A DNA stretch of 64,000 nt from NCBI GenBank assembly GCA_002221725.1, contig NJFT01000130.1, positions 1 to 64,000 on the forward strand, in the 5' to 3' direction. This DNA is from Scedosporium boydii (taxonomy: Eukaryota; Ascomycota; Sordariomycetes; Microascales; Microascaceae). Below, one piece after another: positions 11,601 through 21,047 of the stretch. Position numbers and translations under genes: made by a program. The notes below the pieces were generated by a model. That model worked only from the letters and a program-made list of their open reading frames with translations. It did not search any database and had not been told where the DNA came from. Position 1 is the stretch's first letter. Each line of letters begins with the position of its first letter.

Positions 11601-12559
11601 CCCTGGTGGAGGGCCTCGAGATAGTCGACGAAGTACTTGGCGAAATTGGCTATCCACACGAAATCGGAGAAGAAGCGCGCGTAGCACCGCGCGGGCTGTC
11701 CGAGCCGATAGTAGACGTTATTTCCGGTCCTGGCGTTGCGTAGGGACCGAATCCAGATCTGGCTGCCGACGGAATGATTCTCAACGCCGTAGTTGCCGAC
11801 TGAAAGCTCCTCGAAGGGCACTTTCTCGACGAAGTACCTTGCGTCGCCGATTTTCAGGACGCCGTCGAAGAGGAGGCGGCCGTATCGAGTTGTCTTGGCG
11901 TTTAAGTACTGGAGGGGACGCATCTCCTCGCCGGACCACGTGGAGTCGTTGTACACCGAAAAGTCGTCGAGCAATATTTCGAGGAATTCCCCTTCCGAGT
12001 CGGATGCGGAGCTCTTAGCTCCGGCATCTTCATCGAGCTTTTTCAGCAAAACGCCCAAGGCCTTCCCTTCGGAGAGGCACGGAGCTGGCGGTATGAAGCC
12101 TTCATATCGCGATTCCGGGGAGATGAGGGTCGTCTCGGGGACATCTACGCGGATGCGATTCGGTAGAACCGTAGTGATGTAATCCGGCAAGACCTCACCC
12201 ACGCGCACTCCATCGGCATCATAGAGAGGCTCGGAAATCTTGGAAAATTCTGGCGCGACTTGAGGTGTACCTGACTCTGGGGTGACCCATGCGCTTGACC
12301 CGTTAACCTTCCGGCGTTTGGAGGAAGAGGAGGTTACTACAGAGGTAGTGCGGCGGCTGCCCCTGTAATCGAGTAAATCTGAGTCGACGAAGCCATCGAA
12401 TTCCACGCTCTCGAGTGCTTCTGTTTCATTGGCGCTAGCAAAGATGGGACATTCGGTCGAGCCACGAGGTATGGAGCTGACGTCCTCTTTTCCTGGTTCT
12501 GCTTCAGCAAAGACGTCAGAGGCCTCGCCGAGGAGGACTCCCTCTAGAGGAGAAGGCAT
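8657..12559 (-). CDS. dim-2: DNA (cytosine-5) methyltransferase, DIM-2 type
   Basis: Single 1300-aa open frame. An RFTS-like segment lies at about 285-370 (FSDFVWIANFAKYFVDYLEA). A BAH domain follows at about 520-640 (FGLVQSIERS, FQIIWYYRP, ELFLSNHC) with an inserted Cys cluster (CTC..C..CAC). A second BAH-like domain lies at about 690-800. The catalytic domain has motif I LDLFCGSGN (about 810), the catalytic Cys loop GGSPCPGFS (about 895), ENV (about 935), QSRSR (about 980) and the motif X element GNSVARE (about 1187). ENV and QxRxR are intact, which fits DIM-2/Dnmt1 rather than the RID/Masc1 group. A D-rich tail follows. DIM-2 performs essentially all cytosine methylation in Neurospora, at RIP-mutated DNA marked by H3K9me3, recruited through HP1. 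The loop reads PCP where most families have PCQ. The protein is somewhat shorter than I recall for Neurospora DIM-2 (about 1450 aa). Confidence 0.9.
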   Translation of the reverse strand: MPSPLEGVLLGEASDVFAEAEPGKEDVSSIPRGSTECPIFASANETEALESVEFDGFVDSDLLDYRGSRRTTSVVTSSSSKRRKVNGSSAWVTPESGTPQVAPEFSKISEPLYDADGVRVGEVLPDYITTVLPNRIRVDVPETTLISPESRYEGFIPPAPCLSEGKALGVLLKKLDEDAGAKSSASDSEGEFLEILLDDFSVYNDSTWSGEEMRPLQYLNAKTTRYGRLLFDGVLKIGDARYFVEKVPFEELSVGNYGVENHSVGSQIWIRSLRNARTGNNVYYRLGQPARCYARFFSDFVWIANFAKYFVDYLEALHQGGKKASIYDFRKNFFAWTSRRHSLSPAFTQWFSAYGKQDFRVAVSVNVEFLYKETCGVLSQKVALSQRVFREVLTFTEYKPIESVPAKRVMETPPSVSPEQADPKNADVPPTIVTPYIAHCFGHLPCGPVMKAVDLDPTVEKLRAGITDAVGLELIRRAMEDGASKRPPPTQAPLSDGEWERMLDSIKPGDTISLKPDDPSLSKWAEEAPHGVNKADNRWFGLVQSIERSRRGKRLFQIIWYYRPVDTICSVLKYPVANELFLSNHCTCSEGLEIDQDDVLGVHKVGFYPALDSDTEFLCRQTYDMEERRFTTFKDGDKACACQKEGKEGVELEQFSEKYRRGDTVLVELKRGDTQLEPCEVAEIGQDTGRHVQLRRLFRRSAVEPAAKNARPNELVYSEETVVKRFSSVKEKCFVRVVDAGKPIPVPYNRDGVGLLFYMTHELRDGACRPLESPPPSLRQSFAPNIPGPSPQGKRVKKEKTNKKIKKRLNCLDLFCGSGNLGRGLEEGGAVEMRWANDISEKAIHTYMANAPDPSRVTPFLGSIDALQERAIRGQFSSSVPRVGDVGCISGGSPCPGFSRLTNDKTTPMQRKNQSLVAAFASMIDVYRPRYGLLENVVGIVQKRELKHEDVFSQLVCAIIGMGYQVQMLFLDAWSYGSCQSRSRVFLVFAAPGETLPAIPVPSHSHPPHVRNAGLGSLGNGEKMTMREFHDAYAFKYRSAEEATADLPYLYDGKTDYCVPAPDHVPSATMTKLMRAQVRCIPRFPTGMGFSSTWNNGHGRMTPSERDLFPAAGVKRVTKLSLAWTRCRPARLFPTVTTAQCPADFKTGGQIHWAAERFLTLQESRRAQGFPDDEVLLGCTRDRWRAVGNSVAREVSLVLGLSFRGALWGMNDDDDDDEHLRGEAGGLEVGGVGTPTTCEEKSLQMLATLNGLAAAEQKNDLAWPYVSPASVSTTRSRPHDVEKIHGPNGLRGRDDDIMML

Positions 12560-13715
12560 AGGTCAAGAATTCTTAAAAGCTTAGCAGCCTACATAGGGTC
12601 CTCTCAAGTCTCCCTCAGCAGCTAGGAAGAAAGGGAGTGCTAGCGCAAGAGCCACAAGCTCTATAGATACATTCCAGTTTTCCGGTGTATCCCAAAGAAC
12701 CGGGAGAAACTGGGGCAGCCGCAGATCCCTAGAGACATCATGTTAGCCGTGTGAAAGGCTCATTCGCCTCTGGTAAAGAAGAGCAGCACGTACCACTCCC
12801 GCTCACTCCTCCTCAGGCAGCTCCGCGTGACTAGACAGCTGACTCTGAAGCTGAAGGAGCTTCTCACCCGAAATAGGAATTATGAAGAGAGTAAGATGTC
12901 TAATGAGATGAGACCGGAGGGAAAGGAAAAGCGGTTAGCTCCTCTTGACAACTCTGTGGAAACCAAGCTGCTCCGCCCCTTCTTCAGCTTTGACGAGTTG
13001 AACGGTTCTCGGTGTTTGCCGTGTTAACTTGGAAAGTTCCTCTTTTAGTTGATCAGGAAGACAGGCGAAGCTCGTCTGAGAAGGAGAAATAAAAGCTTAT
13101 TATAACTCCTATAGAAGAAGGCCAAGTCGCGTGCGTATGAGAGCCGGGAAGGAAGGTCCGCAAGAGGGTATCTTAATGCTGCTATAACAAGAAAGAATTG
13201 AAAAAGAATAAGCGCTAATAGATGCTCTATTGGAGAAAACCAATCTATTAATCTCCCCGAGTTGCTTCCTATTGTGACGATGCTGTAAATCGGGAGCAGC
13301 TCCTTCCTTAACTAACTCTCTTGTTATTTTTATTAGTGTGGAAAGCGCGATGGGCCTCGTCGTTGAAATCCAATGTGGCGTGCTGTGGCTTATTAGCGTA
13401 TCAAGCCACAGAGAAGACGACCTTCCTTCACAACCTTCTCTTGTCTCTAGTTGAACAGAGCACAGGCGAGTGCTCCAGCCATGCCCGGAAATGAAGGGTG
13501 TTGAATTTTTAAAATGCTGTTTAGACCTGTAAAAAGTATGTATGACAACATGTAGTTTAAATAACACGATATGTTCTCTGATCTATGCCCAAATTCCCAC
13601 AACGCCAGAGGATTGATCGATCCCCAACTCTATGTAACAACTCTATGTAACACCTAGGGCCAAGATGTGATCGATAGACACAATAGTACAATGAACAATT
13701 CCTACACGCTCAGTC
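12560..13715. other. Unassigned 1.2-kb spacer
   Basis: The left part should hold the methyltransferase promoter. The rest is rich in short CTCCTT/AGAAGG-like elements and lower in GC than neighbouring coding DNA. A 152-codon open frame at 13109-13567 (minus) has no recognisable domain. The block has the texture of decayed repeat DNA, but I cannot identify an element. Confidence 0.4.
13383..13411. repeat. Perfect 9-bp inverted repeat (hairpin)
   Basis: CTGTGGCTT at 13383-13391 is the exact reverse complement of AAGCCACAG at 13403-13411, with an 11-nt loop. It lies in the unassigned spacer and its role is unknown. Confidence 0.6.
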
Positions 13716-16700
13716 CTACACGCTCTCACTCCAGTATTCCTTTCCCGCCACCCTCCCAAACCCCAACCTCGCCGAAACAACCCCCACCTCCTGCGAAGGC
13801 CAATTCGCCTCGAGATAATACTTCACCTCCCCCTGCCCCGGCCACCCATCCGCCTCCACCAACCGACTCTTCACGGGCGCCAGCTCCTCCTCGGGCACGA
13901 ACCGCTCCGCGATCGCCCGGAACGCACACACCGCCCTGCGCAGATGGAACCGGTTCTTCTCCAGCGCAGGCCCGGACTCCCTGTCCTCGACGACGCGGGT
14001 CCATTCGTCAGCTATCCAGCCCAGGAGTCGGAGCATGCCCTTGTAGTCGAGGAGATGGGCGAGGGTCTGCATATAGATGTGGGCTTCCGTGCCTCGGGGG
14101 CGTTGGTAGGTCGACGGCATGGGCCACGAGGTGCCGTCGGGGCCCGTGAGGGGGGCGACGTCCGAGGAGAGCTCGTCGAAGGATGCGGCGAGGAAGCGGG
14201 CCATGGATCCGATCAAGGTCTCCAGATTTATTGCTGCCCCGCCCTTTAATTGCTGTGCCCAGCACACAAAGTCCGTACCCGGGTCATTCTGTCCGAGGCT
14301 CAGCTCCTCGGCTATGCTTAGGATCACCGGTTCTCCTTGCTCTTTCGTTTCCGGCTTTCCGGTCTTTTCCGCCTCGTTCTCTGGCCGTAAATTCTGGCTA
14401 AAGTGTGGACGCATCGCATTCGAGATGGCTCTAGCCGTGAAAAAGAACATGTCGCAATCCAGCGCGCACATATTCCTCGCCGCGGAGAGCACGTCGCAGT
14501 ACAAAAGCAACGTGGCATACTCCCGTTTATACGGCACATGCTCGGCGACGTAAACTCCTCGAGGCTTGCTAAGGCGGTCAAGGAGCAGATTCCATAACGG
14601 CCGCGTGTTGATAGGTTGTCGGCTTTGCGTGCGCGCCAGGTTGGAGAATTGCGTCACTAGCTGGATCGCTTCGGTGATTTGGTCATTGAACTCTGAGGGA
14701 GGTTGGACTGTCACGGCCCGTGGATGTAGCTGACAGAGGAGCGAGATGTATGCTTGGAAGACTCCAAACGGCATGCGATCGAATATCTTGGAGAGGTCCA
14801 TGTCCGACCTATCAGAGAACCATTCCGTGATATCCGGATCTAACGTGCTGTCGTGTAGATATTTCTGGAATTGCCGCAAGTGAGACGCACTCCGGAGCAG
14901 CACCACCAGACAATGCCCTTCGGGTTTGACTCCTTCCTGGAGCATCTGGTCGTATAGTTGTGTGACTGTAGGCGGCTGAATCCTAGCCTTCTCAAAGTCA
15001 CTTAAATTAGGAATATGCACCTCCACCACATGTCGACCGTCGCCCGGCAGATAACCTTCATTCTCGGGCGTCTTGGCTGTCAACTTCGCAAACAGCTCAC
15101 CATATACCTGGTGGTTTCTTGGACATGACGGGTCTGGCGGATGCTGAAATACCGTCCATGCCTCGTGTGGATTCCTGGTCGTGCGAACCCGCGTTGCCCA
15201 TACCTCTTCCGCTCCTATCTTTCCCTCTTTGCGGCGTACTAGCCCAGCTAAATTGGCACGGGTCTGTATGGTAGGCGACCCATCCGGTGCCACACCCGCA
15301 AGAGTATCAATGACGGCATCCACAGGTTCTCTCGCGTGACCAGCCTCTTCCATTGTTAGACCTGCCTTCACGGCCCTGGTAAAGTCGTCCCCTGCATCCT
15401 TCACCTCATCCAAACCATCGCGAATGACCTTGAAAGGAGGCCACGTCTTCCCCCACCTCGTAGCTTCATCACGCTCGATCGGCGTCTTCTCCAATCCCAC
15501 GAGGACAATACGAATAGCATCGAAGCTCTTCTTCTCCAGCATAAGCGGCCGTTCGAGGCCGTTCGACATGGCAAGAAGGACCCTCTGAGCCTCCCAGATA
15601 AACTCCATGTATCGACGTCCTGAGCGGTCCGGCGCCGAGGCGAACATCTGAAGATACTCGTTGAAGGCTTTGCGCTGTTCGCTGTAGACTTTGTTCTTCG
15701 GTAGGGCGTTTGGAATGCTGTCTCGGATATGCGCTGCCGCAACGCGGGCGAGCGCCGGAATGAGATCGGGCCATACCCTGCAGCAGTGAAGGGCAAATCT
15801 CCGCATGGGAATCAGGAATGCGGCCGGCTGGACGCCGTTTTTGAAGGAGCCATCGCCTGTTGCATGCCACTTTGCCATATACCTCAGCAAGCCTTCGAGG
15901 GAGGACCTCTTGGTAAATACGGCATTTGGCCGTAGCACCAGGCTTAGAAGCGATATCGGGTGCACAGAGTCGGAGGAAACAAACCGCTCGGCTATGACAT
16001 CCGAGTTGCGACCCTGTATTATCCACTCCCACTGCTCAACGTCAGTACGGCAGAACCAGCCAGCTTCTGCCTCGGCCAGAATCTCCTCCCTAGTCTTATA
16101 TTTATGGAACCGTTCATCCCTGGCGAGGAGAAGCTTCGAAAGCACGACAGGTAACCTCAGTCGAGGGTAATGGTGGATAAACCGCGCAGTGCTGGTAAAT
16201 TCGTCGTCGCTCAGGGTCTTTCCGTTGTTGTCGAGAAGGCGCATGAGTATGGAACTCGGGGTTTTCTTGCAATCGGCCCCCTTTTCTAGTCCGCCGCGGT
16301 CCTGCTTCTCGAATACCCTTGGCGCCCGTTGGGTCTTCTTTTTCTCCTTCTTTTTCTCCCCAGAGCCCTCATTTCCCTGCTCGCGAGACGGAGCCCTCTT
16401 GCTCTTGGAGGGTTTGTGGCGGTCCCGTAAGTCTTTATGAAGCTCATTCGGAGCTAGCTTGGCTTCCCGGCCGGGTGCGGAATTCCTGTTCGAAAACAGG
16501 TTGGAGGTTGTTCCATCCTTCACTGCTACACGATCGGTTCCTGACGCTACAAATTGGTTCCATGCCGATCGATCTCCGGAAGGCGTCAGGACGGCCGCTG
16601 CGGTATTCGCCGAACGGGTTTGGATTCGTCGCGGGGTCGTTGACTAGAAGGAAGAGGAAATTGTGTTAGCACAGGGGCTTGGGCAATCAATGAATATTCG

Positions 16701-16817
16701 ATTCAGCTCAGGTACCGTAAGGCGTTGTCTAAAACCTACCAAGCCATGTACGCCGGCACGGCGCCTCAGTAAAGGCGACCTCTGGCTGCCAACTCGAGAA
16801 AGCGCCCGGAGAAGCAT
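13716..16817 (-). CDS. Mitochondrially targeted helical-repeat (PPR-like) protein of unknown function
   Basis: Two exons: 16817-16740 (26 codons) and 16643-13716. The 96-nt intron has donor GTAGGT, branch site GCTAACA and acceptor TTCTAG. The product is 1001 aa. The first exon encodes MLLRALSRVGSQRSPLLRRR, a textbook mitochondrial presequence with Arg, Leu and Ser and no acidic residues. The long second exon has no usable ATG near its 5' end, which supports the spliced start. After a basic, disordered stretch (about 55-130) the protein is mainly alpha-helical, with segments such as EAHIYMQTLAHLLDYKGMLR that resemble PPR/TPR helical hairpins. By analogy it may bind organellar RNA or assist mitochondrial gene expression, but I recognise no specific orthologue. 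A perfect 21-bp motif lies 234 bp upstream of the start codon and is shared with the neighbouring APH-like gene. Confidence 0.75.
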
Positions 16818-17309
16818 CCGTCCGGTTCCGGTGGCGTCCTCAGAGTCTGGGAGACATCTGGCGATGCTGCTGCAGTTGCGATGCAATAGCGGAAACAAGA
16901 CTTCGCTGATCACGAGGAACAAAGCTGGGAAATTTTGTCGCTATTCATAGATTGGATAGACAAGGAAATGCCTCCGAGCTTGCCAAGATGGAAAAGTTAA
17001 GCACAATGTATACAGGTACCTTCGTCAGTGGATGAAAGGTAAAGTTCGAGGTCACGTGCCGATAAGATAACAGAACCTCCACAGTCCCGAGCCGGGGCGC
17101 TGATGCTTCGGTGACCCGTGAAGATCTTCAGTCGACGAGGCCAGACGCAGGTTGATCAATTGATCGCAGGCAATTGGAAAACTTTATGTACATCAATGCA
17201 TTGGCCTATCTTAGGGGCTTAGTACTCCATGGAGAACGAAGATGCTTGCAGACTAATAACAGATCCGATTGGAGCCGTGAACCATTGCGAACGGATCAGA
17301 TTTCCTAGT
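16818..17309. other. Intergenic region (promoter of the mitochondrial protein gene)
   Basis: This separates two genes on the minus strand. It contains the promoter of the gene starting at 16817 and the 3' end of the APH-like gene. Its notable content is the 21-bp motif at 17051-17071. Confidence 0.5.
17051..17071. promoter_or_regulatory. 21-bp CACGTG/GATAAG motif, copy 1
   Basis: This carries a CACGTG E-box core followed by CCGATAAGATAA, and is identical over 21 bp to 18716-18736. It sits 234 bp upstream of the ATG at 16817. CACGTG suits bHLH factors and GATAAG suits GATA factors. Regulatory function is inferred from identity and position only. Confidence 0.5.
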
Positions 17310-18572
17310 CTACAGCCGCTTTGCTTCACTCAGAACTATAAGTCTCTCTAACTTGCTCTTCAGCGCACTCCATTCATCCCCACTTAGGTAGTCATCGCCA
17401 AGGTCATAGAGAACATCCAGCGCATCTACGTCCTCACCTACGACAGTTTGCACCAGCTTCCGGCATATTTCCAGCCTGCAAGTGCGGTTTAAAACAGCGA
17501 TCCATACCGCCTGCCAAATATGCGACTTCTCCGAGTAAATCCAACCGCCTTCGCCGCAAAGAGCGGCTCCAATCTGCTGGTTGTAATACGCCCTGTACCA
17601 CTCTAATTCCTGAGGAGAGTTCTCAGTGTCTGATTTTGGCCATCCGTACATGAGGGGATTCCAGTCACGCGTGATCCAGCTAGGATAGGTGCAGTATCCG
17701 ACGCATGGCGGTACAGTCTGGACGTGGTCCCAGTCGATTACTCCCGTAACATTGCCCTCGCCATCCACCATGACATTCTGCGAGTCCGAGTCAGGATGAC
17801 AGAGCACGAACTCGTCAGTAGAGTCATAACCGGGGAGCAAGGGGGTCATGAAATTTGTCAATTTCGATTTCGCGATTCCCCAGACGCTTTTGGTCTCTCC
17901 CTCGGCCCTCTGGTCTTTAAGATAGGCTTCCGCTGTATCGAACGGGCCGAATGCTGCAACGCGAAGTGTCCCGTCATCATTTCCACGATAATCGTAGCAT
18001 GGGCCGATAGTGAGTGATCCATCTTCCATTGAGTGCAACGAGCCAATCTTCTGGAAGCGGAATCGTGACAACTGCGCCATGCACTCAGCGAGACACTTCA
18101 ATATCCTCAATCGTCTCTCCTCGAGAGGGATCGGGCCCGTGGTGTCAAACCAGACTTTAGACACACTGCGGCCCGGCACGAAGCTCATACACAGGTACGG
18201 AGCTCTGATGACGTTTTCGCAGGTTGTGTCGAACGAAATGACTTTGGGAACCGGGATTGACGTCTCGCGAGCCAGGAGGCGCAAGGTTGTAACTTGAGAT
18301 TCGAGCGCTCGTGCAGCGTCGCCAGTCATGCCTTCGCCCCATCCTGTAGCTGGCACACGTATCACGAGTTTGAGGTCGTCGAGCTGGAGGATGTAGACGA
18401 GATTATACGATCCACCTAGACGAGCGACGAGTGTGGCTCTCGTTGTTTGAGAAGAGAAGACTGCAGATCTGATGTCGGTTGCTGGTTCAATCAGAGAGGC
18501 TTCTGGAATAGAAAGCAGCGGACCAAAAGCATCCTTGTCTAGATCATCATCCCAAGAGGAAGATGAATACAT
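17310..18572 (-). CDS. Aminoglycoside phosphotransferase (APH)-like kinase
   Basis: Single exon, 420 aa. The N-lobe has LGGSYNLVYIL (about 53-63), a nucleotide-loop-like segment, followed by LKLVIRVPATG, where a Lys or Arg would contact ATP. The C-lobe has the Brenner catalytic motif FVLCHPDSDSQNVMVD (H259-x-D with N five residues later) and the metal-binding GVIDWDHV. These define the APH/choline-kinase-like fold. In fungi such proteins are numerous and usually act on unknown small molecules or proteins; antibiotic resistance should not be assumed. The start ATG at 18572 precedes a Ser/Asp-rich N-terminus. The gene shares a 367-bp divergent promoter with the MRX10-like gene, in which the second 21-bp motif lies 144 bp upstream of this start. 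Confidence 0.85.
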   Translation of the reverse strand: MYSSSSWDDDLDKDAFGPLLSIPEASLIEPATDIRSAVFSSQTTRATLVARLGGSYNLVYILQLDDLKLVIRVPATGWGEGMTGDAARALESQVTTLRLLARETSIPVPKVISFDTTCENVIRAPYLCMSFVPGRSVSKVWFDTTGPIPLEERRLRILKCLAECMAQLSRFRFQKIGSLHSMEDGSLTIGPCYDYRGNDDGTLRVAAFGPFDTAEAYLKDQRAEGETKSVWGIAKSKLTNFMTPLLPGYDSTDEFVLCHPDSDSQNVMVDGEGNVTGVIDWDHVQTVPPCVGYCTYPSWITRDWNPLMYGWPKSDTENSPQELEWYRAYYNQQIGAALCGEGGWIYSEKSHIWQAVWIAVLNRTCRLEICRKLVQTVVGEDVDALDVLYDLGDDYLSGDEWSALKSKLERLIVLSEAKRL

Positions 18573-18939
18573 AGCCTGGGAACGCGGGATTAGTGCTCGC
18601 TACACATTGCGCATTACCGCGACGTCAACGGTGAATTAGACCTTTCTTAGTAGGTGATGCTGCAGAGCCCACTGTAAAAGTCCTGTCAAACGAGTCTCCC
18701 GTGAGCCAATTCAACGTCACGTGCCGATAAGATAACTTAAAACTCATTCCCGAAACCCAAGCGAACATTCCGCGGTGGCCGAGAAATCCCAGCTCCGACG
18801 CCAAGTCCTGTAAAAAGGCCAATAGCACCACCCATTCGCTCGAAAGCTGGAACCACTCCAAATCCCCTTCCAGAAACCCCCATCACCAGAACATCTCGGG
18901 CCGGCTCTTCGCCCCTTCAATGGAGCCAACCCGTCAACC
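18573..18939. other. Divergent promoter between the APH-like and MRX10-like genes
   Basis: These 367 bp must drive both genes. The 21-bp motif at 18716-18736 lies near the middle. No ORF here is supported. Confidence 0.6.
18716..18736. promoter_or_regulatory. 21-bp CACGTG/GATAAG motif, copy 2
   Basis: Exact copy, in the same orientation, of 17051-17071. It lies 144 bp upstream of the APH-like start codon and 204 bp upstream of the MRX10-like start codon. The flanking bases differ from those of copy 1, so the identity ends sharply. Confidence 0.5.
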
Positions 18940-20244
18940 ATGCGCATCCCCTCAGCAAGGATGGCCCCCTGGCCGACAGTAACTCGTCCGTCGATAACGC
19001 ACCGCGCCCTCCTCCCCGGCACATGTCCCTGTAGACCGCTGCTCACGACGAGCACCACATCGTCCACCCCCCGCGCGAAACTACGGCGATCTTTCCACCC
19101 GAGCCCGGCGTTCATGCTCCCCCGCCGCAGGGACTTTTTCACCTCCAACGTCTACCTCCAGAACAATAAAGGCACCGCCGAACGAGGCGCAAGCGAAACA
19201 ACACCCGCCAAGCGCAAGGCCCGCACCACGGGCGTCAAGAAATCCCTCCGCCGCGTAGCCATAATCGCCCAACAACAGCCCACGCACCGCGTGCCAGCTA
19301 CCGCTCAAGATGGCGACTCCTCAGCGCCGGGGCTCATCAGCGCCGTCTGCGTCGCAGAGGGCTTCAACATGACGGCCGTGGCCGAGATCCTCGCGGCTCA
19401 CGGGTACGAAATCGACCCAGACGGCACGGGCTTCGAGGCCGCCGAGGTAGTACACGCGCGCGATCCCGGCACGGGCGCCGACGTGTTCGTCTTCCCCTCG
19501 GGTACTGTCGTCGCCTGGTCCATCACCACGGACGAAGTCACCCGCCACCTCCTCGAGGCGGCGGAGGACCCGCACGAAGCTAGTCGTCGCGAAGTCGAAG
19601 ACCTCGATTACGTCTGCGACCCGACGCGAGACACAAGCCTCATGAAAGACGACCTCGTCGTCCTCGGCACGCGCCCCGCCGACCCCGAATCCCCCGAATC
19701 GTCCCGTCTTAACACAACCCTCGCCAAGGTAGCTTTCTCCTCAGGCCTCGCGCGATCCACAAAACTCGCCGTCCTTGAGGCCGATCTAGCCTCCTACTTC
19801 GAGCACACGCGCTCTATCCCCTCCATCCTCTCCCAGGGCTCCCGCCTTCCCCTCTCTCGCACCTTCATCCACAAGAAGACCGGCGAGCTGCTCAGTCTCT
19901 CGGCCCGCTTGAACAACTACTCCGAACTCACGGACTCACTCCCCGACATCTTCTGGGATAGCCGCTCCGAGCTCGGCCTCGAGGGATACTACGACCAGGT
20001 CGGTCGCGCGCTTGACGTCAATGTGAGGATACGAACGTTGAATCAGCGGCTTGATTATGCACAGGACATTGCAAGCGTACTGAGGGAGATGTCGAGCGAG
20101 AGGCATAATACGAGGCTGGAGGTCATTATCATCTTGCTGATTGCTGTTGAGGTCGTCTTTGAGCTGAGGAGGGAGTGGAAGGAGCATAAGGCGCAGAGGG
20201 CTAAGGCCGCCGAGGTTGGCTCTACCCCTGCCGCTGCTGCTTGA
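18940..20244 (+). CDS. MRX10: Mitochondrial RMND1/Mrx10-like protein (DUF155)
   Basis: Single exon, 434 aa. The N-terminus (about 1-75) is rich in Arg, Ser, Thr and Pro with almost no acidic residues, as expected for a mitochondrial presequence. The DUF155 core follows: AVCVAEGFNMTAVAEILAAH (about 135), DVFVFPSGTVVAWSI (about 185), then LNTTLAKVAFSSGLARSTKL and a long helical region with DLASYFEHTRSIP. A C-terminal membrane-like helix (LEVIIILLIAVEVVFEL) precedes a charged tail. Human RMND1 and yeast Mrx10 are inner-membrane proteins that support mitochondrial translation. The presequence separates this gene from the extramitochondrial Rmd1 paralogue. A second in-frame ATG at 18961 is an alternative start. 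Confidence 0.88.
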   Translation: MRIPSARMAPWPTVTRPSITHRALLPGTCPCRPLLTTSTTSSTPRAKLRRSFHPSPAFMLPRRRDFFTSNVYLQNNKGTAERGASETTPAKRKARTTGVKKSLRRVAIIAQQQPTHRVPATAQDGDSSAPGLISAVCVAEGFNMTAVAEILAAHGYEIDPDGTGFEAAEVVHARDPGTGADVFVFPSGTVVAWSITTDEVTRHLLEAAEDPHEASRREVEDLDYVCDPTRDTSLMKDDLVVLGTRPADPESPESSRLNTTLAKVAFSSGLARSTKLAVLEADLASYFEHTRSIPSILSQGSRLPLSRTFIHKKTGELLSLSARLNNYSELTDSLPDIFWDSRSELGLEGYYDQVGRALDVNVRIRTLNQRLDYAQDIASVLREMSSERHNTRLEVIIILLIAVEVVFELRREWKEHKAQRAKAAEVGSTPAAAA

Positions 20245-21047
20245 AGGTGGTAGTTGATGATTTTGATATGGAAGCCCATCCCGACTCAGCGGATTGTACC
20301 TTAGATTGTATTTGTATTCGGAAGCATATAGATGGGAACAATAAGTATATGAATAGACCACTCAACTCAGGACATGGGAGATTCCCGGTCCACACTTCTA
20401 CTAGAGCTGGGAATCATCGCATTCAATATTGTCTCTTGGTTTTATGAAAGCACATCAAGCCCAGAGCGGAAATCTTAAAACAAGGTTCGGAAAAAAAAGA
20501 ACTTGTAACATTTGGAACAATTGGAACCCTATCCCTTGTCCCCGGATCCCTATTAACAGGTACAAAAAAGGAAAAAAAAAAAAAAAAAGAAAAATAGAAA
20601 AGCAGGTCAGGAAACGACCATTGATCTCTCTAATTCTCACAAGAAAAGGACTTTTCCCATATTCAACAACACTCAGACAAATCCCCATGATTCCACAATA
20701 TCCCCCCCACCTGTAACCACCGTCCAACACGAACATACCTTGATACCCATTGCCCTGGTGTAGGTCTTCTTTTTTCTCTGAAAAGAAAAGAAAATCACCC
20801 TGCAGTGCATAGGTAGAGAATTTGTAGAGAGAAAGAAAGATTCACAATGAGAAAAGCCTTTAACAAGGCATGCTCAAGGTGGTATATGAGAGCTGCATGC
20901 CCCCAAAACCATGATACAAATGTAAAAACCACCAACTGTGCAACACCACTCTCACCACCTCATGTAGTCCTCCAAATTGGAGGAAAGCGAGAAACTTAAA
21001 AGAGTAAAATGAGGTGGAACAAGGAGTAGGGGTGATACTAACAAGAC
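20245..21047. other. Convergent 3' intergenic region
   Basis: AT-rich spacer between two convergent genes, including A-rich runs at about 20566-20600. It probably contains both 3' UTRs. No coding sequence is supported. Confidence 0.5.

Noticed and set aside
8657..12559. RID/Masc1-type methyltransferase
   Set aside because: Two BAH-like domains and an RFTS-like segment, plus intact ENV and QxRxR motifs, point to the DIM-2 type.
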